From: Janthinobacterium silvisoli
GTDB lineage: Bacteria; Pseudomonadota; Gammaproteobacteria; Burkholderiales; Burkholderiaceae_D
Direction of reading: 5' to 3'
NCBI RefSeq assembly: GCF_014200725.1
Contig: NZ_JACHCL010000001.1
Coordinates: 1,922,001 to 1,986,000 of the forward strand
DNA: 64,000 nt
In this document: positions 1 through 9,066 of the stretch, one piece after another
Layout of the letters: every line of letters begins with the position of its first letter
How positions within the stretch are numbered: position 1 is the first letter of the stretch
Program-made: the position numbers and the translations under genes
The notes under the pieces: generated by a model
What the model was told of the DNA's origin: nothing
Database searches by the model: none
What the model saw: only the letters and a program-made list of their open reading frames with translations

Positions 1-1615
1 CATCGCGCGGCTTGAACGGGGCCACCAGCGGCGCCGTCACGCCATGTTCGGCGCAAGCAAGAATTTGCCACTGGTTGACCAGGTCGGTATAGCGGCGCAA
101 CGGCGAGGTGCTCCACGCATATTGATCCACGCCCAGGCCTTGATGGGGCGCTGCATGGGTGACCATGCGCACCTGCATCTTTGCCGCCCAGCTATTGCCA
201 CTGCCGCCGCCCTGGCTGCGGTAAATGCCCGGCACGCCATGGTCGTGCAGCATCTTGCCCCAGGTACTGTTGGCAAAAATCATCAGTTCGGCAACGATCT
301 TGTCCAGCGGCGCGCCACGCTTGCGGCGGGCCACGGTGACGATATCATTTTCCACATAGAAATTGAAATCGACACGGTTGTTTTGCTCCGGCTTCAGGCC
401 GAACGCTTCGCGTTTCTTCATGCGGCCCTGTTCCAGCTGCTGCGCCCATTGCCACAGCACCGCGAAATCGGCCTTGTGCGGATACTCGCCCTCGCCACTG
501 GCCAGGGTTTCTTCATTGACCAGGTCGTCTAACTGGTTGTGGCGCAGATTGCTGGCGATCGGCACCAGCTCGGCGCGCGTTTCCGTGCTCACTACTTCCC
601 ACTGCGCTTGCGGATCGAGCGTGGCGTACAGCGACAGCGCCGGGCAAGTCGTGCCTTCGGCCAGCGTAAAGGCATTCACGACTTCGTCCGGCAACATGGT
701 GATCTTGTCGCCCGGCATGTAGACGGTAGACATGCGCTGGCGCGCCATCTTGTCGATCACATCGTCCGGGCGAATGCCCAGGCCAGGCGCGGCAATGTGG
801 ATACCCACTTTGACCTTGCCGTCCGGCAAAGGCTGCACCGAGAAGGCGTCGTCGATCTCGGTGGTGGTCACATCATCGATGGAAAACGCGGCCACTTCGG
901 CCAATGGCAGCTTGTTCGTCACCACCGGCACGGGCACGGCCGGGAAACCGGCGCCCTTGGGGAAGTTCTCGAACAGGAACTTGGACAGGTGCAAGTCTTT
1001 CGGCTTGGCAACGCCGCCCACGGCCAGCATCAAGCGGGCTGGCGTGGTGTGCAATTCCGTGCAAGCCGCTTCCAGCGCCTTGTATTCAACCGTATTCTTG
1101 TCGGGCTTGAACAGCAACTGCAGTACCATAGGCTGCATGGAAGCAGGCAAGCGGTTTTGCTTGAGTTCTTCCACATAGCCCGCTTGCACCAGCGCCTGCT
1201 GTTTTTTCTTTTCGATACCAGCCAGGGCCGCCTTCAACGACGCTTCCGGCGCAGCCTTGTAGCGGCCGCGGCCTTTCTTGTAGAAATACACGGGGGCAGA
1301 ATGCAAGCTCAGCACCAGGCCGGCCGCTTCCGCTGGCAAGGGAGCATGGCCGAAATACTCGGCGCCCAGTTCGGCAAAACCAAACTCTTCTTCACCCGCC
1401 ACTTCCCACAGGAAATCGAGATCGATGTCGGCGGCGATGCTTTTCGCCTGCTCCAGCAATTCGGCTGGCGCCGGTTTTTCATACTGCAGCAGCACATCCT
1501 TGGTTTTCACCTTGGTGCGCTTGCCGCTGGCCATTTCCACCTGGTACGCCTCGCCCGCTTGCGACAGGGCGGTGCCTACCTTGAAATCGCCGGATTCTTC
1601 AAAAAATAGATTCAT
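1..1615 (-). CDS. RNB-family 3'-5' exoribonuclease (RNase II/R-like), C-terminus cut by window edge
   Basis: Reading leftward from an ATG at 1613-1615, 538 residues are visible before the window ends, so the C-terminus is missing. The RNB catalytic domain is identified by the acidic motif SIDDVTTTEIDDAFS followed by VKVGIHIAAP, and by downstream RNB-type stretches such as MSTVYMPGDKITMLPDEV and WSTSPLRRYTDLVNQ. In family members this domain degrades single-stranded RNA processively from the 3' end using metal-bound aspartates. In E. coli RNase II the motif has four Asp; here the second is Glu, which may be a subfamily trait. The gene starts 2 bp after the ubiC stop, so it is the last visible gene of the mpl-yqiA-ubiC unit. 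The family is certain; whether it is RNase R or an RNase II-like branch is not. Confidence 0.9.
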   Translation of the reverse strand, partial: MNLFFEESGDFKVGTALSQAGEAYQVEMASGKRTKVKTKDVLLQYEKPAPAELLEQAKSIAADIDLDFLWEVAGEEEFGFAELGAEYFGHAPLPAEAAGLVLSLHSAPVYFYKKGRGRYKAAPEASLKAALAGIEKKKQQALVQAGYVEELKQNRLPASMQPMVLQLLFKPDKNTVEYKALEAACTELHTTPARLMLAVGGVAKPKDLHLSKFLFENFPKGAGFPAVPVPVVTNKLPLAEVAAFSIDDVTTTEIDDAFSVQPLPDGKVKVGIHIAAPGLGIRPDDVIDKMARQRMSTVYMPGDKITMLPDEVVNAFTLAEGTTCPALSLYATLDPQAQWEVVSTETRAELVPIASNLRHNQLDDLVNEETLASGEGEYPHKADFAVLWQWAQQLEQGRMKKREAFGLKPEQNNRVDFNFYVENDIVTVARRKRGAPLDKIVAELMIFANSTWGKMLHDHGVPGIYRSQGGGSGNSWAAKMQVRMVTHAAPHQGLGVDQYAWSTSPLRRYTDLVNQWQILACAEHGVTAPLVAPFKPRD

Positions 1616-1617
1616 TG

Positions 1618-2223
1618 TTATGCTTTGTTTATTAATGTTTCGGTTGCAACAGTACGAGTCAGCTCCAGCACTGCCGGCAAAAAAAGTTCTGTGACCAGCA
1701 GCAATCCCTGGTGGCGCTGATACAGGCAGCGCCGCGCAAAGATAAAGGCCTGGCCAGCGATGCTGCGCCCTTCCTGGGCCAGTGCTGCCTGCACGCGCTG
1801 CACCAGCGGGTGGCTGGCACGCAAGCGGGCAAACTCCAGTGTGCCACGCCGCACCATGCGGTCGCCAAACAGGGTGGTGCCCAGCGAGCGCTCGCCCAGC
1901 GCGGAAAACAAGGGCCAATCGGTGGCCGTCGCTTGCATGGGCACGACCGTGTGGCCAAACACGGCTGGCTGTCCATCGCAGCGCAACAGCACTTCGCGCT
2001 CCCAGACGCGCCCCGCGCGGTGTAGACCTATGCTGGCCGCTTCATCCGTCAAACAGCGTGACGTTTCCTGATGCAAACACTGCACACGGAAAGTGCTGCT
2101 ATGCGCTTTCAGCTTGGCCGTCAGGGAACCTGGACTCAGCAGCCACTGGCGCAAGGCCGGAGGCGCATTGACGGCATTGACATGCCGGTGCCATTGGGCC
2201 TGGCGCAGCGAACCGGGCCTCAC
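1618..2223 (-). CDS. ubiC: Chorismate--pyruvate lyase
   Basis: The 201-residue protein should convert chorismate to 4-hydroxybenzoate and pyruvate, the entry step of ubiquinone synthesis in the cytosol. Key residues known from E. coli UbiC are visible: Arg76 in WEREVLL, the following DGQPAVFGHTVVP strand, Leu114-Gly115 in SLGTTLF, and the catalytic Glu (residue 179) in LLLVTELFLP. It is longer than the 165-residue E. coli enzyme, mainly through a longer N-terminus and middle. The start ATG overlaps the stop of yqiA by 4 bp, so the two are probably translationally coupled, and the ribonuclease gene follows after 2 bp. Confidence 0.9.
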   Translation of the reverse strand: MRPGSLRQAQWHRHVNAVNAPPALRQWLLSPGSLTAKLKAHSSTFRVQCLHQETSRCLTDEAASIGLHRAGRVWEREVLLRCDGQPAVFGHTVVPMQATATDWPLFSALGERSLGTTLFGDRMVRRGTLEFARLRASHPLVQRVQAALAQEGRSIAGQAFIFARRCLYQRHQGLLLVTELFLPAVLELTRTVATETLINKA

Positions 2224-2813
2224 TGCGGACTGCTTTCAGCGTCAGGCGCAATGCCGCAAAAAGCCAGCACCGGCGCCAGGTAATCGGCAAACTCGCTGAT
2301 GCCATGGTCGCTGCCGGCGATCACCGTCTGCTGCGCCCCCTGATAATGGGCCAGCATGTCGCGGTAGTCGAGCACTTCATCACCGGTGGCGGCGATCAGG
2401 AAATATCGTTGCGGCTGAGTAATGACCGGCACGGCAAAGCCGCGCAATTCCTCGATATATTCACGTTTGAACTCAAACGGCTTATCCGAATGGAACTCGG
2501 TCGTCACGCCCACGTGCTGTTCCAGGTCGATCAAGGGCACGATGGCGGGGTTCAGCAGCACGGCGCGGCAGCCCAGCTGTTCCGCCAGCCAGGTAGCATA
2601 ATAACCGCCCAGCGATGAACCGATGATGGTCAAGTCCGCTGGCGCCACATTTTTTACCAGCTCCAGGGACAGTTCAATCGCCAGTTTCGGCGAGGCGGGC
2701 AGTTGCGGGCACAGCCATTCGCCTGCACGGCCCAGCACCTGCATTTGCGCAGCCAGCAGGCGCGACTTCATCGACAACGGCGACGAGCGGAATCCATGCA
2801 GGTACAAAATCAT
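2220..2813 (-). CDS. yqiA: YqiA-type alpha/beta-hydrolase (esterase)
   Basis: The 197-residue protein begins with the strand-turn MILYLHGFRSSP typical of YqiA/YcfP hydrolases and has the nucleophile elbow GSSLGG with Ser67. The stretch YYATWLAEQLGCRAVLLNPA is also characteristic. A candidate acid and histidine lie in TGDEVLDY and GSDHGISEF near the C-terminus. Family members are small cytosolic esterases acting on short acyl esters; the physiological substrate is unknown. It overlaps mpl upstream and ubiC downstream by 4 bp each, so it sits inside a coupled operon. Confidence 0.85.
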   Translation of the reverse strand: MILYLHGFRSSPLSMKSRLLAAQMQVLGRAGEWLCPQLPASPKLAIELSLELVKNVAPADLTIIGSSLGGYYATWLAEQLGCRAVLLNPAIVPLIDLEQHVGVTTEFHSDKPFEFKREYIEELRGFAVPVITQPQRYFLIAATGDEVLDYRDMLAHYQGAQQTVIAGSDHGISEFADYLAPVLAFCGIAPDAESSPQ

Positions 2814-4186
2814 CGGGCCAGGGCCTCCAGCAACTTTTGGTGCACGCCGCCAAAACCGCCATTGCTCATGACGACGATCTGGTCGCCGGGACGGGCGCTT
2901 GACGCCACGCTTGCGACCAGCGCATCGATGTCGTCATAGGCGCTGGCGATATTGCCCAGCGGCGCCAGTGCGTCGCCCAGGCTCCAGCCCAGCGCCTTCT
3001 GGCTGCCGAAACCGAAGACCAGGTCGGCGTCTTTCAAGCTGCCAGGCAAGGCGTCTTTCATGGCGCCCAGTTTCATGGTGTTCGAGCGCGGTTCCAGCAC
3101 GGCCAGGATGCGGGCGGTGGTGCTGATCTTTTGGCGCAAGCCGCCCACGGTGGTGGCAATCGCCGTCGGGTGGTGGGCAAAATCGTCATAGACGGTAATG
3201 CCATTGACGGTGCCGCGCACTTCCATGCGGCGCTTGACGCTCTCGAAGCTGGCCAGCGAGGCACATGCCTGGGCGATAGTCACGCCGACATGGCGCGCGG
3301 CGGCAATCGCGGCCAGCGCATTGCTGCGGTTATGCTTGCCCGTCAGCGCCCATGCCACATGGCCTTCCTTGTGGCCATTGAAATACACATCGAAGCTGCC
3401 ATCGGCTTCCTCTTGCAGTTGCCAGTTGGCATCCTGGCCAAAACTTTCCTTCTCGCTCCAGCAGCCGCGTTCCAGCACGCGCTGCAAGGACGCTTCATCG
3501 CCGTTGACAATCAGGCGGCCGATGCCGGGCACGGTGCGCACCAGATGGTGGAATTGCGTTTCGATCGCATGCAGATCGGGGAAGATATCGGCGTGATCGT
3601 ATTCCAGGTTATTCATGACGGCCGTCTTCGCATGGTAATGCACGAATTTGCTGCGCTTGTCGAAGAAAGCCGTGTCGTATTCGTCCGCTTCGATGACGAA
3701 GAAGTCCGAATCGGCGCTCTTGCCATCGATCTTGCCGCTGAGGCGGGCGGAAATGCCGAAGTTCATCGGCACGCCGCCGATCAAAAAGCCAGGTGCATAC
3801 CCGGCGTCTTCCAGTATCCAGGCCAGCATGGCCGAGGTGGTGGTCTTGCCATGTGTGCCGGCCACGGCCAGTACCCACTTGTTGCGTAATATATGTTCAC
3901 CCATCCATTGCGGGCCGGAAACATAAGGCAAGCTGCGGTTCAGGATTTCCTCGACCAGCGGATTGCCGCGCGACACAACATTACCGATCACATACAGATC
4001 CGGGTTCAATTTGGTCTGTTCAGGATCGAAACCCTGGATCAATTCGATGCCCTGCGCTTCCAGCTGGGTGCTCATCGGTGGATAAACGTTGGCATCGCAG
4101 CCCGTGACTTTATGGCCGGCTTCCTTGGCCAGGACAGCCAGGCCGCCCATGAAGGTACCGCAAATGCCGAGGATATGAATATGCAT
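2810..4186 (-). CDS. mpl: UDP-N-acetylmuramate:L-alanyl-gamma-D-glutamyl-meso-diaminopimelate ligase
   Basis: This Mur-ligase-family enzyme reattaches recycled murein tripeptide to UDP-MurNAc. The start is set at the ATG before HIHILGICGTFMGGLA, the N-terminal nucleotide-binding motif; a 15-codon upstream extension is open but looks like leader. The ATP-binding motif GTHGKTTTSAMLAW lies near residue 110 and the Mur signature EADEYDTAFFDKRSKF further on. The length of 458 residues matches the E. coli enzyme. It heads a leftward unit with yqiA, ubiC and the ribonuclease. Together with ampD at 19808-20410 it indicates murein recycling. About 100 bp separate it from the divergent gene at 4291. 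Confidence 0.95.
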   Translation of the reverse strand: MHIHILGICGTFMGGLAVLAKEAGHKVTGCDANVYPPMSTQLEAQGIELIQGFDPEQTKLNPDLYVIGNVVSRGNPLVEEILNRSLPYVSGPQWMGEHILRNKWVLAVAGTHGKTTTSAMLAWILEDAGYAPGFLIGGVPMNFGISARLSGKIDGKSADSDFFVIEADEYDTAFFDKRSKFVHYHAKTAVMNNLEYDHADIFPDLHAIETQFHHLVRTVPGIGRLIVNGDEASLQRVLERGCWSEKESFGQDANWQLQEEADGSFDVYFNGHKEGHVAWALTGKHNRSNALAAIAAARHVGVTIAQACASLASFESVKRRMEVRGTVNGITVYDDFAHHPTAIATTVGGLRQKISTTARILAVLEPRSNTMKLGAMKDALPGSLKDADLVFGFGSQKALGWSLGDALAPLGNIASAYDDIDALVASVASSARPGDQIVVMSNGGFGGVHQKLLEALAR

Positions 4187-4290
4187 GTAATCAGTGCTTG
4201 TTAGCGTGTAATAAGCGCGTCGTTGGCGCAAAGTAAAAAGAATGAACTATGGGATTTTAACCGACACCATGACTTTTACCGCTTCAGAGT

Positions 4291-4929
4291 ATGATCTCGT
4301 TCATGATGAACGATGCATTTGACGATAGCGCCCAGCTGCGCCTGGAAATCGCCTCCGCTGCCGCACGCCTGGTAGCGCAGGATGGCGCCGACTACGGCAG
4401 CGCCAAGCGCAAGGCGGCGCGGCAAATCCTGGGCGAGCAACAAGGGCGCCCCAATCTGCTGCCCGATGATGAACTGATCGAGCAACAGCTACGGCAATAC
4501 AATGCCCTGTTCCTGGCCGACAGCCAGCCGGCGCGCTTGTTCCAGCTGCGCACGCTTGCCCTGCAAGTGATGGAAGCGCTGGAACAATTCCAACCCTTGC
4601 TCAGCGGTGCTGTGCTCAATGGTACGGCCGGGCCGCATGACGAAATCTATCTGCAACTTTTTGCCGAGAGCGCCAAGGATATCCACATCTTCCTGCTCAA
4701 TAAAAATGTGCTGCTCGATATGTCGGAAAGCCCGCATTTCAAGGGAGCGCGGTATGATGCGGTCGAGACGGCCAGCTTTCTATGGAAAAATGAAGGCGTG
4801 CACGCGGCCATGTACGAGATCGACGACCGGCGCGGCGCCTTGAAAGTCCGGGCGGACGGCAAGCTCTTGCGTACCGATATCGCCGGCCTGCGCAGCCTGC
4901 TGGCCAGCGCCTCAACAGCGACCGAATAA
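4291..4929 (+). CDS. Conserved protein of unknown function (212 aa)
   Basis: I recognise this only as a conserved betaproteobacterial protein usually found beside mpl. It is mostly alpha-helical with no signal peptide or membrane segment. The middle part, SGAVLNGTAGPHDEIYLQ followed by DIHIFLLNK, has the spacing of a minimal nucleotidyltransferase motif (G-x-N-G-T-A then an acidic strand), but this is only a resemblance. The first ATG (4291) is used; in-frame ATGs at 4303 and 4306 are alternatives because no clear ribosome site decides. It is followed after 23 bp by the thioredoxin-like gene and probably shares its transcript. Confidence 0.75.
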   Translation: MISFMMNDAFDDSAQLRLEIASAAARLVAQDGADYGSAKRKAARQILGEQQGRPNLLPDDELIEQQLRQYNALFLADSQPARLFQLRTLALQVMEALEQFQPLLSGAVLNGTAGPHDEIYLQLFAESAKDIHIFLLNKNVLLDMSESPHFKGARYDAVETASFLWKNEGVHAAMYEIDDRRGALKVRADGKLLRTDIAGLRSLLASASTATE

Positions 4930-4952
4930 ACAAACGTACATATTAAACAACT

Positions 4953-5516
4953 ATGACCAAAAAGAATCTGATTGCCTACACCATCGTGGCCTTGCTGTTT
5001 GGCGCGGTAGGCGCTTATGTGGGCGTCAACAAGAGCAAGCAACACGCCGATCCCATCACGACCACCGTGGCGCCCGAGGCTGCCGCCGCCAGTGCCGGCC
5101 CCGTGAACGAACTGTATGCGCTGTCCTTGCCCGACGCGGCGGGCGCCACGCAAGCGCTGGCGCAATGGAAAGGCAAGAATTTGCTGGTGAACTTCTGGGC
5201 GCCGTGGTGCCCGCCCTGCGTGGAAGAAATGCCGGAATTATCCGAATTACAAGGTGAGCATGTAGGCAAGAACCTGCAAATCATCGGTATCGGCATCGAT
5301 TCGGCCAGCAATATCGCCACCTTTGCCGGCAAGTTCAAGATTGCCTACCCAGTGTATGTGTCGGGCATGAGCGGCACGGATTTATCGCGTCATTTTGGCA
5401 ACACCACGGGCGGCCTGCCCTTCACGGTGCTGATTGGCGCCGATGGCCAGGTGAAGAAGACCTATCTGGGCCGCTTGAAATTTGATCAGTTGCGTGCTGA
5501 TCTAGCCAATTTGTAA
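4953..5516 (+). CDS. TlpA/ResA-like membrane-anchored thiol:disulfide oxidoreductase
   Basis: The 187-residue protein has an N-terminal hydrophobic anchor (about residues 6-25) and then a periplasmic thioredoxin fold of the AhpC/TSA-Redoxin type. The active site is WAPWCPPCVEEMPEL with a CPPC redox pair, the usual form for TlpA/ResA reductases that keep periplasmic cysteines reduced, for example in cytochrome c maturation. The cis-proline loop is in TTGGLPFTVLIG. Cytochrome c genes and a cytochrome assembly protein lie elsewhere in the window but not next to it, so the partner is not shown. The start follows the upstream gene by 23 bp. Confidence 0.88.
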   Translation: MTKKNLIAYTIVALLFGAVGAYVGVNKSKQHADPITTTVAPEAAAASAGPVNELYALSLPDAAGATQALAQWKGKNLLVNFWAPWCPPCVEEMPELSELQGEHVGKNLQIIGIGIDSASNIATFAGKFKIAYPVYVSGMSGTDLSRHFGNTTGGLPFTVLIGADGQVKKTYLGRLKFDQLRADLANL

Positions 5517-5598
5517 ATTCGGAGCGTGCTTTTTTCTCTTGCCAATGCGTATCTTTGGCGGCAAAATGCGGAACTTTCGCTAAAACGGTCTTCCTTAC

Positions 5599-6036
5599 AT
5601 GGCAAAAAACCTCCTTCTGCTCAACGGCCCCAACCTGAATTTATTGGGGACGCGGGAGCCTGAGGTCTACGGCGCCAGCACCTTGGCCGATATCGAGCAG
5701 GCAGCAATGGCGCAAGCCATGGCGGCCGGCGCCGACCTGGTCTGCTTTCAGAGCAACCATGAAGGCGCGCTGATCGATCGTATCCATGCTGCGCGAGCGG
5801 AAGGGATAGACGCCATCGTCATCAATCCGGGCGGATTGACCCATACCAGCGTCGCCTTGCGCGATGCGCTGGCCGGGGTCGCCATCCCGTTTGTGGAAGT
5901 CCATATCTCGAATATTTATCAACGCGAAACGTTTCGTCATCACTCTTTTCTCAGCGCGATCGCGCAGGGGACGATCTGCGGCCTGGGTATCGACGGATAT
6001 CGGTTTGCCATCGACTTTGCGCTTAAAACACGTTAA
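5599..6036 (+). CDS. aroQ: Type II 3-dehydroquinate dehydratase
   Basis: The 145-residue protein starts with [20 protein letters not shown], the type II signature with the catalytic tyrosine at residue 24, and contains [18 protein letters not shown] with the catalytic histidine region. It dehydrates 3-dehydroquinate to 3-dehydroshikimate in the shikimate pathway and normally forms a dodecamer. It lies directly upstream of accB, an arrangement common in proteobacteria, and supplies the chorismate used by ubiC at the other end of the region. Confidence 0.97.
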   Translation: MAKNLLLLNGPNLNLLGTREPEVYGASTLADIEQAAMAQAMAAGADLVCFQSNHEGALIDRIHAARAEGIDAIVINPGGLTHTSVALRDALAGVAIPFVEVHISNIYQRETFRHHSFLSAIAQGTICGLGIDGYRFAIDFALKTR

Positions 6037-6126
6037 TCTACGCGATCTGCATGCATTTAGCGCGGCGATAGCCTCTCGACATCACCGCATCACTCATAAA
6101 ACAAACTACATTCCTAGGGGTTTTAC

Positions 6127-6588
6127 ATGGATCTACGAAAACTCAAGACCTTGATCGACCTGGTCGCCGAATCGGACATCGCAGAGCTGGAAGTTACCGA
6201 AGGCGAAAGCAAGGTACGCATCGTCAAATCGTCGGCCATGCCGCAAAACCAGATGGTCATGATGCAGCCGCAAGGCATGCAAGCCCAATACGCTCCTGCC
6301 GCGCCAGCCGCTGCAGCACCAGCCGCTGCCGTTGTCGTTGCCGCCGAGCCGACCGGCCATATCGTCAAATCGCCGATGGTTGGCACCTTCTACCGTTCCT
6401 CCGCTCCTGGCAGCGCTGCGTTCGTTGAAGTTGGTTCCACCGTCAAGGAAGGTGATACCCTGTGCATCATCGAAGCGATGAAGCTCCTGAATGAAATCGA
6501 CTCGGATAAAGCCGGTGTCGTGACCCAGATCCTGGTTGAAAACGGCCAGCCGGTCGAATTCGGTCAACCCCTGTTTGTGATCGGCTAA
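6127..6588 (+). CDS. accB: Biotin carboxyl carrier protein of acetyl-CoA carboxylase
   Basis: The 153-residue protein has a short N-terminal dimerisation region, an Ala/Pro-rich linker (about residues 55-75) and a C-terminal biotinyl domain. The biotinylation motif EAMKLLNEI places the modified lysine at residue 119. It carries the carboxyl group from biotin carboxylase to the carboxyltransferase for malonyl-CoA synthesis. The start ATG is preceded by an AGGGG ribosome site. accC follows after 104 bp containing a small hairpin. Confidence 0.97.
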   Translation: MDLRKLKTLIDLVAESDIAELEVTEGESKVRIVKSSAMPQNQMVMMQPQGMQAQYAPAAPAAAAPAAAVVVAAEPTGHIVKSPMVGTFYRSSAPGSAAFVEVGSTVKEGDTLCIIEAMKLLNEIDSDKAGVVTQILVENGQPVEFGQPLFVIG

Positions 6589-6602
6589 AAGCCACTGTCC
6601 AC

Positions 6603-6620
6603 ACGGCCGGCAACGGCCGT
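6603..6620 (+). promoter_or_regulatory. Hairpin in the accB-accC gap
   Basis: Arms ACGGCCG and CGGCCGT pair over a GCAA loop, with only a weak T-rich stretch (TTGCAGTTTT) after it. It could be a weak attenuator or processing site that sets the accB:accC ratio. The structure is seen; the function is inferred. Confidence 0.3.
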
Positions 6621-6692
6621 TTGCAGTTTTAGCCCCTCATACTTGTTGTTTCGCCGGCTAGCCCGGCTCTCACAGACATACGCGAACCTACC

Positions 6693-8108
6693 ATGTTTGA
6701 AAAAATCCTGATTGCCAACCGTGGTGAAATTGCCCTCCGTATTCAGCGCGCCTGCCGCGAAATGGGCATCAAAACGGTTGTAGTCCACTCCGAAGCCGAC
6801 AAGGACGCGAAATACGTCAAGCTGGCCGACGAATCCGTTTGTATCGGGCCGGCGCCGTCGACCCTGAGCTATCTGAACATGCCGGCCATCATCAGCGCCG
6901 CTGAAGTGACGGATGCACAAGCGATCCACCCTGGCTATGGCTTCCTGTCGGAAAACGCGGACTTTGCCGAACGCGTCGAGAAATCGGGCTTCGTCTTCAT
7001 CGGCCCACGCTCCGAATCGATCCGTTTGATGGGCGATAAAGTATCGGCCAAGCAAACCATGATCAAGGCTGGCGTACCGTGCGTACCCGGCTCGGAAGGC
7101 GCTTTGCCGGACGATCCGAAAGCGATCGTGCAAATTGCCCGCAAGATCGGCTACCCGGTTATCATCAAGGCCGCTGGCGGCGGCGGTGGCCGCGGCATGC
7201 GCGTGGTGCACACGGAAGCTGCCCTGATCAACGCCGTGGCGATGACCAAGACCGAAGCCGGTACGGCTTTCGGCAACCCTGAAGTGTATATGGAGAAGTA
7301 CCTGGAAAATCCACGCCACGTGGAAATCCAGATTCTCGCCGATGAACACAAGAACGCCGTCTGGCTGGGCGAGCGCGACTGCTCGATGCAGCGCCGCCAC
7401 CAGAAAGTGATCGAAGAAGCACCAGCGCCAGGCATCCCGCGCAAACTGATCGAAAAAATCGGCGACCGTTGCGCCGAAGCTTGCCGCAAGATCGGCTACC
7501 GCGGCGCCGGCACATTTGAATTCCTGTACGAAAACGGCGAGTTCTATTTCATTGAAATGAATACCCGCGTGCAAGTTGAACATCCGGTCACCGAGATGAT
7601 CACCGGCATCGACATCGTGCAAGAACAGATCCGCATCGCCGCTGGCGAAAAACTGCGCTACCGTCAACGCGACGTGCTGCTGTCCGGCCACGCCGTCGAG
7701 TGCCGCATCAATGCAGAAGATCCGTTCAAATTTACGCCGTCGCCAGGCAAGATCGTTTCCTGGCATACACCAGGCGGCCCTGGCATCCGCGTCGATTCGC
7801 ACGCTTACGCCGGCTACTATGTCCCGCCGCACTATGACTCGATGATCGGCAAAGTGATCGCTTACGGCGCCACGCGCGAGCAAGCGATCCGCCGCATGCA
7901 GATCGCCCTGTCCGAAATGGTGGTCGAAGGCATCAGCACCAATATCGCCCTGCACCGCGAATTGATGATCGACGCCCGCTTCATCGAAGGCGGCACCAAT
8001 ATTCACTATCTGGAACAGAAGCTGGCCGACATGCCGGACCTGGGCAAGAACCTGAATAGCGGCGCACCGAGCATCGCCAAGAAATCTGAAATCAAGGCTG
8101 ACGCATGA
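6693..8108 (+). CDS. accC: Biotin carboxylase subunit of acetyl-CoA carboxylase
   Basis: This 471-residue ATP-grasp enzyme carboxylates the biotin on AccB using ATP and bicarbonate. The N-terminus [20 protein letters not shown], the glycine-rich loop [14 protein letters not shown], the bicarbonate/ATP region [20 protein letters not shown] and the metal-binding [16 protein letters not shown] are all present. It is about 20 residues longer than the E. coli protein because of a C-terminal tail. The stop overlaps the prmA start by 4 bp. Confidence 0.97.
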   Translation: MFEKILIANRGEIALRIQRACREMGIKTVVVHSEADKDAKYVKLADESVCIGPAPSTLSYLNMPAIISAAEVTDAQAIHPGYGFLSENADFAERVEKSGFVFIGPRSESIRLMGDKVSAKQTMIKAGVPCVPGSEGALPDDPKAIVQIARKIGYPVIIKAAGGGGGRGMRVVHTEAALINAVAMTKTEAGTAFGNPEVYMEKYLENPRHVEIQILADEHKNAVWLGERDCSMQRRHQKVIEEAPAPGIPRKLIEKIGDRCAEACRKIGYRGAGTFEFLYENGEFYFIEMNTRVQVEHPVTEMITGIDIVQEQIRIAAGEKLRYRQRDVLLSGHAVECRINAEDPFKFTPSPGKIVSWHTPGGPGIRVDSHAYAGYYVPPHYDSMIGKVIAYGATREQAIRRMQIALSEMVVEGISTNIALHRELMIDARFIEGGTNIHYLEQKLADMPDLGKNLNSGAPSIAKKSEIKADA

Positions 8109-9049
8109 GCTGGACTGAAATCGTCATCGAAATTGCGCGTGACAACGCCGAGGCCATGTCCGACGCCTTGATGGAAGCGGGCGCCCTGTCGGTGTCGGTG
8201 GAAGATGCCGATGAAGGCACGGATGCCGAGCAGCCATTGTTCGGCGAGCCGGGTATGGAACCGAAGGAAGCGGCGTGGGAACGCAGCCGCGTGGTGGCCC
8301 TGACCGACGTCGACGCCGACCAGGCCGCCATCGTGGCCGCAGCATCGGCAGCCATCGGCCAATCCGTTGCGCCGGCATTTACCGTGCGCGCCGTGGAAGA
8401 GCAGGACTGGGTGCGCTTGACCCAGTCGCAATTTTCGCCCATCCACATCGGCAAGAATATCTGGGTCGTGCCGAGCTGGCACGAAGCACCGGATCCTGAC
8501 GGCCTGATCCTGGAACTGGACCCTGGCCTGGCCTTCGGCACGGGTAGCCACCCGACCACGCGCCTGTGCATGGAATGGCTGGAGGCCAATCCCGCGCCTG
8601 GGAAAACCGTGCTGGACTACGGTTGCGGTTCCGGCATCCTGGCCATGGTAGCCAAGAAATTGGGCGCGCAAACGGTGGCTGGCGTCGATATCGACCCGCA
8701 AGCCATCGAATCGGCGCGCGACAATGCCGAACGCAACCAGTGCGAGATCGAATATTTCTTGCCAGATACGTTTGCGACCTCGGCCCACGCCGATGCCCGC
8801 TTCGACATCGTGGTCGCCAACATCCTGTCTAGCCCATTGAAACTGATGGCGCCTATGCTCTCGGGCCGTGTTGCCGAAGGCGGCGCACTGATACTGTCGG
8901 GCGTGCTGGCACGCCAGGCCGAAGAAGTGGCGGCCGCTTACGCACCGTTCATTCAGTTGGGTGTGTGGGCTGAGCAAGACGGCTGGGTGGCCTTGCATGG
9001 CCGCCTGGGCGCCAGCGCCGCCCCTGCGCCACGCGCATCAGCCGCATAA
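8105..9049 (+). CDS. prmA: Ribosomal protein L11 methyltransferase
   Basis: The 314-residue protein has the N-terminal L11-recognition domain ([20 protein letters not shown]) and a class I SAM-dependent methyltransferase domain with motif [21 protein letters not shown] and the substrate motif [15 protein letters not shown]. It trimethylates ribosomal protein L11. The 4-bp overlap with accC indicates translational coupling; the accC-prmA order is conserved in many proteobacteria. Confidence 0.95.
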   Translation: MSWTEIVIEIARDNAEAMSDALMEAGALSVSVEDADEGTDAEQPLFGEPGMEPKEAAWERSRVVALTDVDADQAAIVAAASAAIGQSVAPAFTVRAVEEQDWVRLTQSQFSPIHIGKNIWVVPSWHEAPDPDGLILELDPGLAFGTGSHPTTRLCMEWLEANPAPGKTVLDYGCGSGILAMVAKKLGAQTVAGVDIDPQAIESARDNAERNQCEIEYFLPDTFATSAHADARFDIVVANILSSPLKLMAPMLSGRVAEGGALILSGVLARQAEEVAAAYAPFIQLGVWAEQDGWVALHGRLGASAAPAPRASAA

Positions 9050-9066
9050 GGAGCATCAGCACAGCA

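Noticed and set aside
6585..8006. A 473-codon open frame opposite accC
   Set aside because: accC is certain. The shadow frame has a composition rich in Asp, His and Phe, typical of antisense translation.
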